Under the pieces are notes generated by a model. The model worked only from the letters and a program-made list of their open reading frames with translations, ran no database searches and had not been told where the DNA came from. Positions 45,518-54,316 of a DNA stretch of 64,000 bases are shown piece by piece. The stretch is from Prostheceraeus crozeri. Its lineage: Eukaryota; Platyhelminthes; Polycladida; Euryleptidae. Each line of letters starts with the position of its first letter. Within the stretch, counting starts at the first letter, position 1. The translations under genes were made by a program, and so were the position numbers. The stretch is taken from contig CAJQUW010007473.1 in the NCBI GenBank assembly GCA_907163375.1, positions 62,001 to 126,000 on the forward strand, given 5' to 3'.

Positions 45518-46851
45518 ATGCCTTCGCTTATCGAAAATAAATTTAGATTAGATGATCCTCCGTTCACCAGTTACAATCAAAAAAAGAATGACTATATAAG
45601 AATTGCTATGAATCCCGGATCTTCCAGTAGAGTAAACACTGGAGGTGATTTAATTTTTGAAGTTGATAATCAGCAGAGCTATTTATATTTACCTGATTCA
45701 TTTTTACACTGTGCATATTCTTTATATAGTGATGCTAATTTTACAACACCATTACCAGATACCGGTAATATTACACTAGAGAATAATTTTTTTCCAAGAT
45801 TATTTACACAAATGCGTTTAGATGTTGCAACTCAAAATATAGAAACAATAAGTGATTCCCCAGGTGTAATTGATACAATGCTTAGATTTATAACAATTGG
45901 TGAAAATAATAAAAAGCATGAAATCGAAGGTTGGTTTCCTGATACTAATGATGGTATAATTATTGATGATTTAACTCACGCTGGAACAGATGCCGCAGGA
46001 ATTGCGAAAGATGTAGAAAATATTGCAAAACATTTAAATAAAACAAATAATGAAGCATATAAAGAAAGACGTGAATTTAACAAAAAAAGTAAACAGACAG
46101 TAAATTGGTCATTGTCTCCATTATTCGGATATTTAGATTATGATAAAATATCATATCAATTAAAATTTAAATTAATAATTCATCTTACAGCAAATAATGA
46201 ATTAATCTTTTTTGGTAAGACTGGAAAAAAGCATATTTAAAAATTGATAGACTTGAATGGTGGATTAAGCATATTACTCCTAGTTTAGAGATTGAAACAG
46301 CTATTGCAAAAAGATTAAATACTAACAAACCAATTCCAGTAAATTTTCTAAAGAGAACTGCTAGTTCAGTAACTTTTTCCGAACAAAGATTTAACTGGCA
46401 TTTTACTAGAACTGCGAATACCCCAAGATATTTATTACTAACATTTCAAAGAAATAATTCTCCAAGTTTTGATAAGAACAATAATATCTTCCATATTAAT
46501 ACAATTCGAAGTTTACAAGTTTCATTAAATCAAACCCGTTATCCAATTGATCCATTAAGATTCGATGATACCAATAATCAATTTATGGAAGGATATGATT
46601 CTTATCGAAATCTTTGTATAGAATTTGGAGTTGAACCACAATTAACTCCTGGAGATTGGAGACATTTATATCCTGTTTTCTGTTTCGATTTAAGTGCACA
46701 ATCTGAAGATATTATCAAGACTGGTTGTGATGTTACAATTAATATTGAAAAAAAAGATTCCACAACTTCATTGATGGCTTATGGTTTATTGCTAGAAGAT
46801 GTAAAATATTCTATTGAAATTCTTAATGGAAAGATGGCTAGGATAGGTTAA
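45518..46851 (+). pseudogene. Polinton major capsid protein gene (double jelly-roll type), broken
   Basis: The beginning (MPSLIENKFRLDDPPFTSYN) and later blocks (FLHCAYSLYSDANF, FFPRLFTQMRLDVATQNIET and, near the end, FCFDLSAQSEDIIKTGCDV) match the layout of Polinton major capsid proteins, which build the particle shell from double jelly-roll trimers. Position after a small virion-like gene and size (about 440 codons overall) also fit. The gene appears broken, with about one break. Confidence 0.75.
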
Positions 46852-46879
46852 AGCCCAAGACTTAGTCGATTAATTAATT

Positions 46880-47040
46880 TTTTCATAACTAGAATAGATT
46901 AAAATTTTTGGTAACTTAAAATTTTTTGGTAACTTAAAATTTTTCATAACTAGAATAGATTAAAAAAATTCTTAACTTATAATTTATTCATAACTAGAAT
47001 AGATTAAAATTTTTGATAACTTAAAATTTTTTTATTAAAA
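46880..47040. repeat. AT-rich intergenic repeat
   Basis: Three or so units of TTCATAACTAGAATAGATTA alternating with GGTAACTTAAAATTTTT. It occupies the gap between the capsid gene and the next gene. Confidence 0.85.
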
Positions 47041-47424
47041 ATGTCGCAAGCGAAAAGTAATAATAATAAAACTGTTGAATTAAAATTACGTAATATTGTT
47101 GACAAAAATACCCCTAAAACTATTACTATTAATAAAAAAAAGTATTACATAAGTAAACCAATGATAGAGAATATTCAATTACAAGAAGAAAAGAATGGTG
47201 GAATTCTCCCATTAATTCCACTAATAATAGGAGGCATAGCAGCTGCAGGAAGTGTTGCAGGTGGGACAGCTGGTATTGTCCAAGCAGTAAATAAAAATAA
47301 ATCAGAGAAGGCAGCATTAGAAGAACAAAAACGACATAATAGAGAGTTAAAGAAAGTTGCTAGGGGCGAAGGAGTAGTAGATAATTTTATTAGTAAATTA
47401 AAATTAGTTGATGAAGGAAAATGA
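47041..47424 (+). CDS. small Polinton membrane-segment protein
   Basis: 127 residues with a basic, beta-rich N-terminus, the hydrophobic run GGILPLIPLIIGGIAAAGSV (about 58-80) and a charged C-terminal helix (KNKSEKAALEEQKRHNRELK). Short proteins with this GG-LPLIPLI-GGIAAAG pattern recur in Polintons next to capsid genes, in a place like the adenoviral pVI/pX core proteins. A membrane or core role is an inference. Confidence 0.65.
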   Translation: MSQAKSNNNKTVELKLRNIVDKNTPKTITINKKKYYISKPMIENIQLQEEKNGGILPLIPLIIGGIAAAGSVAGGTAGIVQAVNKNKSEKAALEEQKRHNRELKKVARGEGVVDNFISKLKLVDEGK

Positions 47425-47531
47425 GTTCTTAAAAATATTCTCCACAATGTTGATGATTTAATTGAAATTAAAGAAACTAAGGATGGTTCTGGAATATATC
47501 TAAGTCCTAGTATGATTCGGTAATAACCTCA

Positions 47532-47544
47532 GGACCTTTGGTCC
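47532..47544. repeat. tri-loop hairpin upstream of the integrase gene
   Basis: GGACC-TTT-GGTCC, enclosed by an outer ACCT...AGGT pair (47,526-47,551). Confidence 0.9.
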
Positions 47545-47575
47545 ATAAGGTAAAACATTTATTTTATCTTTTAAA

Positions 47576-48913
47576 ATGAATTCTACAAATTCCGAAAATT
47601 TAACTAAATTAAAAATTTCTAATTTAGATTTATTGAATTATCTATTAAACAAAAATAAAAACTCAAACTGTCAGCATATTGGAGGTGACAAGAACAAAGT
47701 TCCATACCACTTCGGTGGTGATATACAAAAAACATTAGAAAACTTTCCTGGCTTTATTTGGAGTAAATATTCGAAAGAAAAACATCTTCCTGGTCATTCA
47801 TATACTGGTCCAGGAACTCGATTAGATATAAGACTAGATGAGAATAATAATCCGAAACCAGGTGAAGAACCGATAAATAGAGTAGATGCCGCGGCTTACA
47901 GGCATGATTTAGCTTATCGAAATCATGATCTAAGTTCTCGACATGCAGCTGATAAGAAGATGATTCAAGAATTAGATAGTATTCAAAATCCTACATTTAG
48001 AGAAAAAATTGAAAGAATGTTTGTTAAGAAAGCTTTACAAGCTAAAATATTATTCGGTCAGGGTTTAAATGAAACGACAGCAAATGAAACGACAGCAAAG
48101 CTGACTGAGAGCAACGCTCGAACCTACGCGTCTGAAATTCATAAAGAATACAGAAGGCCTAAATATTTATTGAAAGTAAAAGTATTTAATAAAGATGATA
48201 TTTGGAGTGCTGATCTTATTCATATGCCGAATGAAAGGGACTACAAATACGCATTGACCGTTATAGATTTATATACACGATATGCTTGGGTAAAGCCTTT
48301 AAAAAATAAAAGTGGTCTATCAGTTAAATATGCGTTTGAAGGAATCTCTAAAGAAAGTAATAGAAAGCCAAGGAAATTGTTTGTTGATAAAGGATCGGAA
48401 TTTTATAACCGAAACGTTCAGCCATTATTTGAAACTGTTTATTCAACTGAAAATGCAGGGAAGGCCGTAGTGATAGAAAGATTCAATCGGACGTTGAAAA
48501 ATATAATTTTCAAAAAATTTACTCAGCAAGGAAATCAGAAATGGTTGAAGATATTACCAGGAGTTGTAGAAGAGTGCAATAATAAAGTTCATTCTGGTAT
48601 TGAAGAAACCCCAAAGAATGCTTCTGACGACCCTGATTTGATACGAAAGAAAATATTCGAGAATAATAATTTGAATGAGAGTAATCCGAATTTGCAGAAA
48701 CTTAAGCCGAAATTTAAAATTGGAGATAGAGTTAGAATATTTAAATATAAGAACAAATTTGAAAAGGGCTTCGTCGGATACTGGACGAAAGAGATATTTG
48801 AAATTTGTAAAATAAATCAAAGTTATCCGTTTACTTATGAAATTAAAGATCTAGATAATGAGGATATCAGAGGCCGTTTTTATCAAAATGAATTACAACG
48901 AACTGATTTTTAA
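47576..48913 (+). CDS. phospholipase-A2-like domain plus retroviral-type integrase in one frame
   Basis: 445 residues. Residues about 57-135 hold a parvovirus-type phospholipase A2 domain: SYTGPGTRLDIRL (calcium loop, about 75) and RVDAAAYRHDLAYRNHD (catalytic His-Asp, about 110). Residues about 190-345 hold an integrase core: IWSADLIHM (first Asp, about 213), LFVDKGSEFYN (second Asp, about 271) and VVIERFNRTLKN (Glu, about 301). A C-terminal FKIGDRVRIF...FEKGFVGYW segment resembles the SH3/chromo-like tail. The two parts are joined by a repetitive linker (NETTANETTAKLTES). Integrase joins element ends to host DNA; PLA2 domains help virions cross membranes. Whether both are made as one protein is open. 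Confidence 0.88.
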   Translation: MNSTNSENLTKLKISNLDLLNYLLNKNKNSNCQHIGGDKNKVPYHFGGDIQKTLENFPGFIWSKYSKEKHLPGHSYTGPGTRLDIRLDENNNPKPGEEPINRVDAAAYRHDLAYRNHDLSSRHAADKKMIQELDSIQNPTFREKIERMFVKKALQAKILFGQGLNETTANETTAKLTESNARTYASEIHKEYRRPKYLLKVKVFNKDDIWSADLIHMPNERDYKYALTVIDLYTRYAWVKPLKNKSGLSVKYAFEGISKESNRKPRKLFVDKGSEFYNRNVQPLFETVYSTENAGKAVVIERFNRTLKNIIFKKFTQQGNQKWLKILPGVVEECNNKVHSGIEETPKNASDDPDLIRKKIFENNNLNESNPNLQKLKPKFKIGDRVRIFKYKNKFEKGFVGYWTKEIFEICKINQSYPFTYEIKDLDNEDIRGRFYQNELQRTDF

Positions 48914-48934
48914 TTATCATTATTATTATTATTA

Positions 48935-48959
48935 GGCGTAGCCATAGAACCTACGGTTC
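48935..48959. repeat. double tri-loop hairpin between integrase and protease genes
   Basis: GGC-GTA-GCC (48,935-48,943), ATA, GAACC-TAC-GGTTC (48,947-48,959). It overlaps the 3' end of the protease gene. Confidence 0.9.
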
Positions 48960-49373
48960 GTTCAATTCTAACATAATATCAAGAAATGGCACTCCTTCTT
49001 GCAATTTAAATAAAACATGAAGACATAATTGAACACAATAAGTTGTTCCCGGTTTTTGAATTTGAAATGTATTATAAATTCCATTGCCAAGTATTGCTCT
49101 TACTTCATTCGTAGGTGGAAGCCCGTATGAGTCAAAATAATAATTATCTCCGTTTTTACTAAAGATACCTGCTGACCAATGTACGCCGTTTTGGTCTGAA
49201 GTGTGAAGATTCGTTATGAAATTTACAGTTGGCCTATTTTTGATCAATTGTAATTCGTCTCTCATTAGGACATGAAAATTCTTTATTCCCAATTGATGTG
49301 CGATTTTCTTTAGATCAAAATTCGTTGTTGTGTCTGTTCCATATAATTTAAAAAACTCGATCAGGTCAGTCAT
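48951..49373 (-). CDS. Polinton adenain-like cysteine protease
   Basis: 140 residues from the ATG at 49,373. Key blocks are NGVHWSAGIF (His), NYYFDSYGLPP (Asp) and TTYCVQLCLHVLFKL (nucleophile Cys, second cysteine of the block), the His-Asp-Cys order of adenovirus protease and its Ulp1-like kin. Such enzymes mature virion proteins. The 49,373 start is preferred over the earlier ATG because of its TTTAAAATG context and because the same context opens the matching protease fragment in the second Polinton. It is convergent with the integrase gene and downstream of a 113-bp tandem array. Confidence 0.93.
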   Translation of the reverse strand: MTDLIEFFKLYGTDTTTNFDLKKIAHQLGIKNFHVLMRDELQLIKNRPTVNFITNLHTSDQNGVHWSAGIFSKNGDNYYFDSYGLPPTNEVRAILGNGIYNTFQIQKPGTTYCVQLCLHVLFKLQEGVPFLDIMLELNEP

Positions 49374-49413
49374 TTTAAATGAAACAAAAATCCAATTTGA
49401 AAATGTCATTTTT

Positions 49414-49830
49414 CAGTCTCCACGCAAATAAGTTGCAATAAATGTTACTACTTGTTACTTATGAAGTAGAGTCCAACATTTATATGAAAAACAGAAATCC
49501 AAATTGTCAACACTGTTGTCACTTTTCAGTCTCCACTCAAATAAGTTGCAATAAATGTTACTACTTGTTACTTATGAAGTAGAGTCCAACATTTATATGA
49601 AAAACAGAAATCCAAATTGTCAACACTGTTGTCACTTTTCAGTCTCCACTCAAATAAGTTGCAATAAATGTTCCTACTTGTTACTTATGAAGTAGAGTCC
49701 AACATTTATATGAAAAACAGAAATCCAAATTGTCAACACTGTTGTTCTTTTTTCAGTCTCCACTCAAATAAGTTGCAGTAAATGTTACTACTTGTTACTT
49801 ATGAAGTAGAGTCCAACATTTCCAAGTCTT
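49414..49830. repeat. 113-bp tandem array, about 3.7 copies
   Basis: Units begin CAGTCTCCACTCAAATAAG at 49,414, 49,527, 49,640 and 49,754 (periods 113, 113, 114). The last unit runs into the 3' end of the next gene on the minus strand. It lies between the right-end gene and the protease gene, both read leftward, so it may hold the protease promoter or be a replication-linked repeat. Confidence 0.95.
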
Positions 49831-50497
49831 CAAATTCCTGCGTTAGACCAGTAGGTTGTTGTTCAGTTTGTTGCACATTGGGTGAATCAAATATGGATTC
49901 TGCTAATCTTCGCTTTTCTTCTTCTTTCTCATGATCAATGAAATCTTCCAGATATGTAAAATGCTTCATCACAAAATGAATTGATAAGGAGGAACTAGCT
50001 AAATTTGGATAATGTCTTGACATTTTGAACAATTTGATTAATAATGTTATATATGAACGTGAAAATTTAATGTTATGAGTCTCATTCAACTCTTTCACGA
50101 ATTTTGTATAATTCATTTTAGACAATAACTTCAGTCGCTGAAGCACTTCTCCTTGTAAAACATAGCAGCGTAGAAGATTCCGATGTGTAATTTTCTCAAA
50201 ACCAATGAGTTTATTCAATGAAGATATGCACGATGATGTACTTATAATATCCTTTTTCTCGAGAAATACAGGTAAATTGCTGCTGTCAACATCCTTGAAT
50301 GAATCTCGGATTATTTCAAACACTTCTCTCTTTTTATCTTCTTCGTTTCCACTCGTCTTCTGTTTTTTTCTTAGTGATTCATTGATAAAATTTGCTGTTA
50401 TCGTTTTGAAGAAATCCAGATGGTCTGGTGAAATAAGAGGCACAACTTGATCCACGAAGCAACAAAATTCTCTCTCTAGTTTGCTGACGGAAGACAT
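49799..50497 (-). CDS. right-end Polinton protein, family shared with the second Polinton
   Basis: 232 residues. The conserved part is HRNLLRCYVLQGEVLQRLKL, FVKELNETHNIKFSRSYITL, then YPNLASSSLSIHFVMKHFTY (about 115-200). The protein at 60,408-61,013 shares H-x2-LLR...QG, FV-x2-L, S-x2-Y-x3-L and SISFVRKHF in the same order, so the two form one family despite low identity. The all-helical pattern with the FSRSYITLLIKL block resembles a helix-turn-helix DNA-binding protein, but no known family was recognised. It is transcribed inward from the right end, upstream of the protease gene. Confidence 0.7.
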   Translation of the reverse strand: MSSVSKLEREFCCFVDQVVPLISPDHLDFFKTITANFINESLRKKQKTSGNEEDKKREVFEIIRDSFKDVDSSNLPVFLEKKDIISTSSCISSLNKLIGFEKITHRNLLRCYVLQGEVLQRLKLLSKMNYTKFVKELNETHNIKFSRSYITLLIKLFKMSRHYPNLASSSLSIHFVMKHFTYLEDFIDHEKEEEKRRLAESIFDSPNVQQTEQQPTGLTQEFEDLEMLDSTS

Positions 50498-50880
50498 TGC
50501 AAATGAGAACTTTGCTTTCTAGCGCACACGGAACAATGACAGGAGAGAGAGAATTGAAAACAGCTGCCAGATGCTTTGGCGTCATGTGATTGTGCTGACG
50601 TGCTTGCATTAAAACAACTTCCCTAACGTACAACTAAAATCTAATTGTATCACAAAGCTGCAGCAACTAGTGGAATTGTAAGAACGCCAGATGAAATGAC
50701 AATAGTGAGAACGCCTAAAGAAATTGTTAAACATGCTCCAACGCCTTGTGTCACATTCTTAATTTATTATAATGTTCTAATCTAAGTAATAATTGCGATT
50801 CCTTATCTTTCATATAACGTACTCTATCTTTGTGTTTTGCAATATCCATTTCATATGATAATGAAGGATATATTCTTGCG
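50498..50880 (-). other. inner right-end region with a diverged inverse copy of the first gene
   Basis: From about 50,645 to 50,880 the minus strand resembles the 5' part of the gene at 34,843 (ARIYPSLSYE, DRVRYMKDKESQLLLRLEHY and the hydrophobic region). It extends the terminal inverted repeat inward with falling identity. It is a partial, non-functional copy. Confidence 0.85.
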
Positions 50881-51369
50881 GTTTCATCCACTTTTGTTTC
50901 TTCCATTTTTAAAGAAATATTTTTAGTCACATGTTATATTTTAAAAACCTAAAAGATAGATAAAATTCATGAATTTGCAATTCTCAACTTTTATGATTTT
51001 CGGTGTCCGGTTTTACATGACCTGGAACGGTCATGATTTAAGCGAGAAAATTGTAATTCACAAATTTTGAGATTCTTAACTTTTATGATTTTTTCGGTGT
51101 CCTGCAACGGTCATGATTTAAGCGGGGGGTGAAAATTGTAATTCTCAAATTTTAAGATTTTGAAAAATTTGAAAAATTGGGTATTTTTAAAAACGCTTAA
51201 ATTTTCGCCCTTCGGCCTTCGGCCACGTGAAATTTGAAGTCTACCTAAATTTTTGAAATTTTGAAATTTTGAATTTTTGAAAAAACCCGCAAAAGTGTGA
51301 CATCCGGCGCAAGCGAAGCGAAGCAAAGCGAAGCGAAGCGTCGCGCCGGATGTCACACTATATACTACT
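50881..51369 (-). repeat. right terminal inverted repeat of Polinton 1
   Basis: Same 489 bp as the left end, inverted, with one visible mismatch. It ends GTCACACTATATACTACT and is followed by the CAAGAC duplication (51,370-51,375). Confidence 0.95.
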
Positions 51370-52130
51370 CAAGACTCTTGGTGTTGTAATCCACAAAAAT
51401 TTATCATGGGATTATCACGTTGACTGGATTACGAAGACTGTGAAACGAAATTTATATCTATTCTCTAGAGTCAAACCCTATCTGCCACATTTTGCTCGGT
51501 TGAAGTTTGCTTCATGCTTCATTTTACCACATATTGATTATTGCTTACCAGTATGGGGATTTGGCAGCACAAAAAATCAAAAACGTATTGATAGACTATT
51601 AGGAAAAACGATGAGAATGATATTGAACATACGCCTTAAAGACAATGTATCCATGAGCGCCATGTTTGAAAAATTACATTGGCTTCCTTCTTTATTGCGT
51701 GCAAAGTATAGGACATCGGTCATGGTCTATAAAGCTTTGAATGGATTGGCACCATCTTACATCAGTGACATGCTATCGTTTCGCAGTACCGTGAGCTCTT
51801 TGAGATCAACCGAGAAAAATCTGCTCAGTATTCCCTTTAGCCGAACCAAGCTAGAAAGTACTTGTTTTTCCGTCCGTGCGCCATCCATATACAATGAACT
51901 TCCTGCTACCATAAGACAATCACAAACTCTTAGGTCATTCAAGCATTTGTGCTTTGATCATTATTTTAAATTTGTAACGAGTTAACTTTCATAATCTTTT
52001 TCATTGTTTTGTTACCAACTGATATTCTTATCTTGATATTTTTTGTGTGAGAGCGTTGCTCGGCCATTTTGTAAATAGGATTCTTCCTAAAATGCTCCGA
52101 GGATAAATAAAGTTCATTATTATTATTACA
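51370..52130 (+). CDS. LINE reverse transcriptase, 3' portion and tail
   Basis: The coding part runs to 51,985 (LGVVIHKNLSWDYHVDWITK, LKFASCFILPHIDYCLPVWG, LRSFKHLCFDHYFKFVTS) and is the C-terminal thumb region of the LINE begun at 31,864. The codon phase on both sides of the insertion agrees (HK then TLGVV), so the LINE was intact when the Polinton landed. The 3' tail ends in AATAAAGTTCATTATTATTA near 52,110-52,130, a short-repeat tail as in CR1/L2-like LINEs. No stop or frame change was seen. Confidence 0.92.
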
Positions 52131-52374
52131 TTAAAGCACGTGACAAGCGGTCTCATAATCCAGTTGACAAATTTACTATCGTTTGTTTAGCATCTAGTTA
52201 TCTATTTGACAAGCGTTATGCACATGCATTATGTTGTTTTCTATTACTCAATTCAATTTAAAATTTAAAGCCTCCATTGCAGTAACGCACTAGTTAGGAT
52301 ATAAATAATGTGAATGTCCACTATACAATCATGCCATACTATAAATTTCTTTTGTCGCAAACTGCATGAAAATG

Positions 52375-52800
52375 GAAGACATCAATAGACTCGAGAGAAA
52401 TATCAACTCAATGATAAGAAGGATCTGTGCGGTAAAAGTGAGCAAATGAAGATCAGTGACAGAACTGAGATAAGCCCTAGGTATCCTGGATCTCAGAAGT
52501 GCTCTAAGATCAAATCGAATCAAATAGTATGGCTTAGACCGAATGCCAGACTGGTTGTGGCTCAAGAAGATCACATTGTAGGAATTGCCTGGCCCGAACA
52601 TCCAAGGAGGCCAGAAGAAAAAGTGAATCCACTGAGTGGAGAAAGACTACAGTAACCTGCGACTCGACCGCTGAACTGCGCAGGATCGTTGGGCGTGGCG
52701 AACATCAATCCGATCAACGAATCGACACGACATGCTGTCCAACCACAAAACCAGAGGAACCAAGGACGCTAAACCGGGCCGGCCACATTCATGTTGGTCT
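52375..52800 (+). pseudogene. LINE C-terminal relic
   Basis: Pieces in several frames read EDINRLERNINSMIRRICAV, LGILDLRSALRSNRIKWLR, VYRMPDWLWLKKIT-like blocks, QGGQKKKWI and RTSIRSTNRHDMLSNH, the C-terminal end of an RTE-like LINE polymerase. Several frame changes show that it is dead. It begins soon after the tail of the LINE above and is a separate, older copy. Confidence 0.7.
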
Positions 52801-54316
52801 ACTTGTCCTATTTGCCCACGAATTGAACAAAATATCAGGGTGCCTATCAACTAGTGTATAGCCTACTATTCATGCTCATCAATTACTTGGATCTCTTTTG
52901 TAGACGCAGTTTAACAGGCATGCAATAATCCAAAAGCATTTAATCAAAATTATTTAACCTAAGTTAGTTGATGAAATACTATCATTTATTAAAATTCGAT
53001 AATTATTAAAGTAAGGAAGTTTGAATGATAATATTGCAGGCAAGACCTTTTCATACACTATATTTGTAAAAATATCAAAACCGACGCGGTTTTGAAAACT
53101 ACAATTTTCAAGAAAAAAGAATCTCAATTGGCGCTTCTTATTGAATTAACTTTCGGTCATCACATCGACGCATCAGCGTCATCACATCGTCGGCCTCAAA
53201 TCTGAAACTCGGATACAGATCACCTAATTATAATGATATTATGGTTTAGCACACATACTGTATCATCTTACAAGATTCAACTATGACATAAAAAATTTCG
53301 AGAATTTTCTTGAGTCTACAGAAAACGTACCACTTTGCTGGATTTTACCAATTCATAAACAAAGTATGATACCTATGCATGCAGAACAGTTCTTCTTTCT
53401 ATAGCCTCATGAAAGAGCATATTCCCCAAATATAATTTTGCATGCATCCTATTACGTTACGAGAATAACATAGGCCCAAAGCATACATTATAATTAGCAT
53501 TATGATAACGGAGTACTTACATGTAAAAGTCACTAAATCACACGATGCATTCAATTTCTGTGACGGCTGATTCGTCGAGGATTGACCTGAGGACAGAGGT
53601 TTGTAAATGATGTAAAGGGATACTGGAGCAAGAGCGGCAGAATGAGATTTGTACGTCCACACGGGTACTGCAAATAGAAGCACCTTGAAATCAAGTAACT
53701 TTCACAATTATATATTTTATTAAGACAAGTATATATTTTAGTATAAGACAAATTATATATCTTTATTAAGACAAGTAGTTGGTGCACACTTCTGGGAAAT
53801 GTCAGACATTTTTTGAGCTATCGTAGAGTTTATTACGTGTACCTACTTTCTGATCTGTACATGGAAAGCATGACGATTGACGACTCGGTATATGAATTCT
53901 CATCTCGGTTTAGATGCATTCTATCTTATTAACCTTAAACCGCCGGGAATGAGAACCACACGTGAAAAAAAACAAGCATTCTTTTGGTGTGACCTTAAGA
54001 GTCAATTAGTGGAAACCAATGCTAAAAAATTATTTTTATTAGGATAGAACAAAGATACAAGTTTGTCCTATATATGGGCCACCCGACTTGTTCGTGTAAT
54101 TATTTTTTTTAGAATTATTTTTGAATTTTGATTTTTTTTGTTTACAGGGTAAATATACTGAATTAAACTAAATTAGCAACAGAAATTGGACAAAATGTTT
54201 GAAAATCGATGCATAATCAAGTTTGTCATATATATATAGGACAACAGGCTTTTAAGAAAAGTCAATGACTTCATTTCTGTGGAGTGTATTTTGCGACCGG
54301 CATAAATTGTATGCAT
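52801..54316. other. non-coding; possible left end of the piggyBac element
   Basis: No gene is seen. TTAACCTTAAACCGCCGGGA at 53,929 has the TTAA-CC start expected of a piggyBac terminus, but the matching right end was not found. Confidence 0.4.

Larger units (their letters stand above)
34380..51369 (+). mobile_element. Polinton (Maverick) element 1, recent, nearly whole
   Basis: A 16,990-bp element with terminal inverted repeats starting AGTAGTATATAGTGTGAC, 489 bp each (34,380-34,868 and 50,881-51,369) with one mismatch visible by eye. It is flanked by a 6-bp target duplication and inserted in a LINE coding region. It has the diagnostic Polinton set: protein-primed DNA polymerase B, retroviral-type integrase, FtsK/HerA-type packaging ATPase, adenain-like protease, and major and minor capsid proteins. 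Base content is far more AT-rich than the LINE around it. It appears nearly whole with perhaps one or two breaks, and the near-identical terminal repeats point to a young insertion. Confidence 0.97.

Noticed and set aside
49414-49830. CRISPR-like array
   Set aside because: The full 113-bp unit repeats with no unique spacers; it is a plain tandem array in an animal element.
51111-51356. Short frames inside the Polinton terminal repeats (MTSGATLRFALLRFACAGC)
   Set aside because: They read through the terminal hairpin and recur at every terminus; non-coding by position.
53929-53960. Left terminus of the spliced piggyBac element
   Set aside because: The TTAACC start fits, but no matching right end was found, so the element boundaries are left open.
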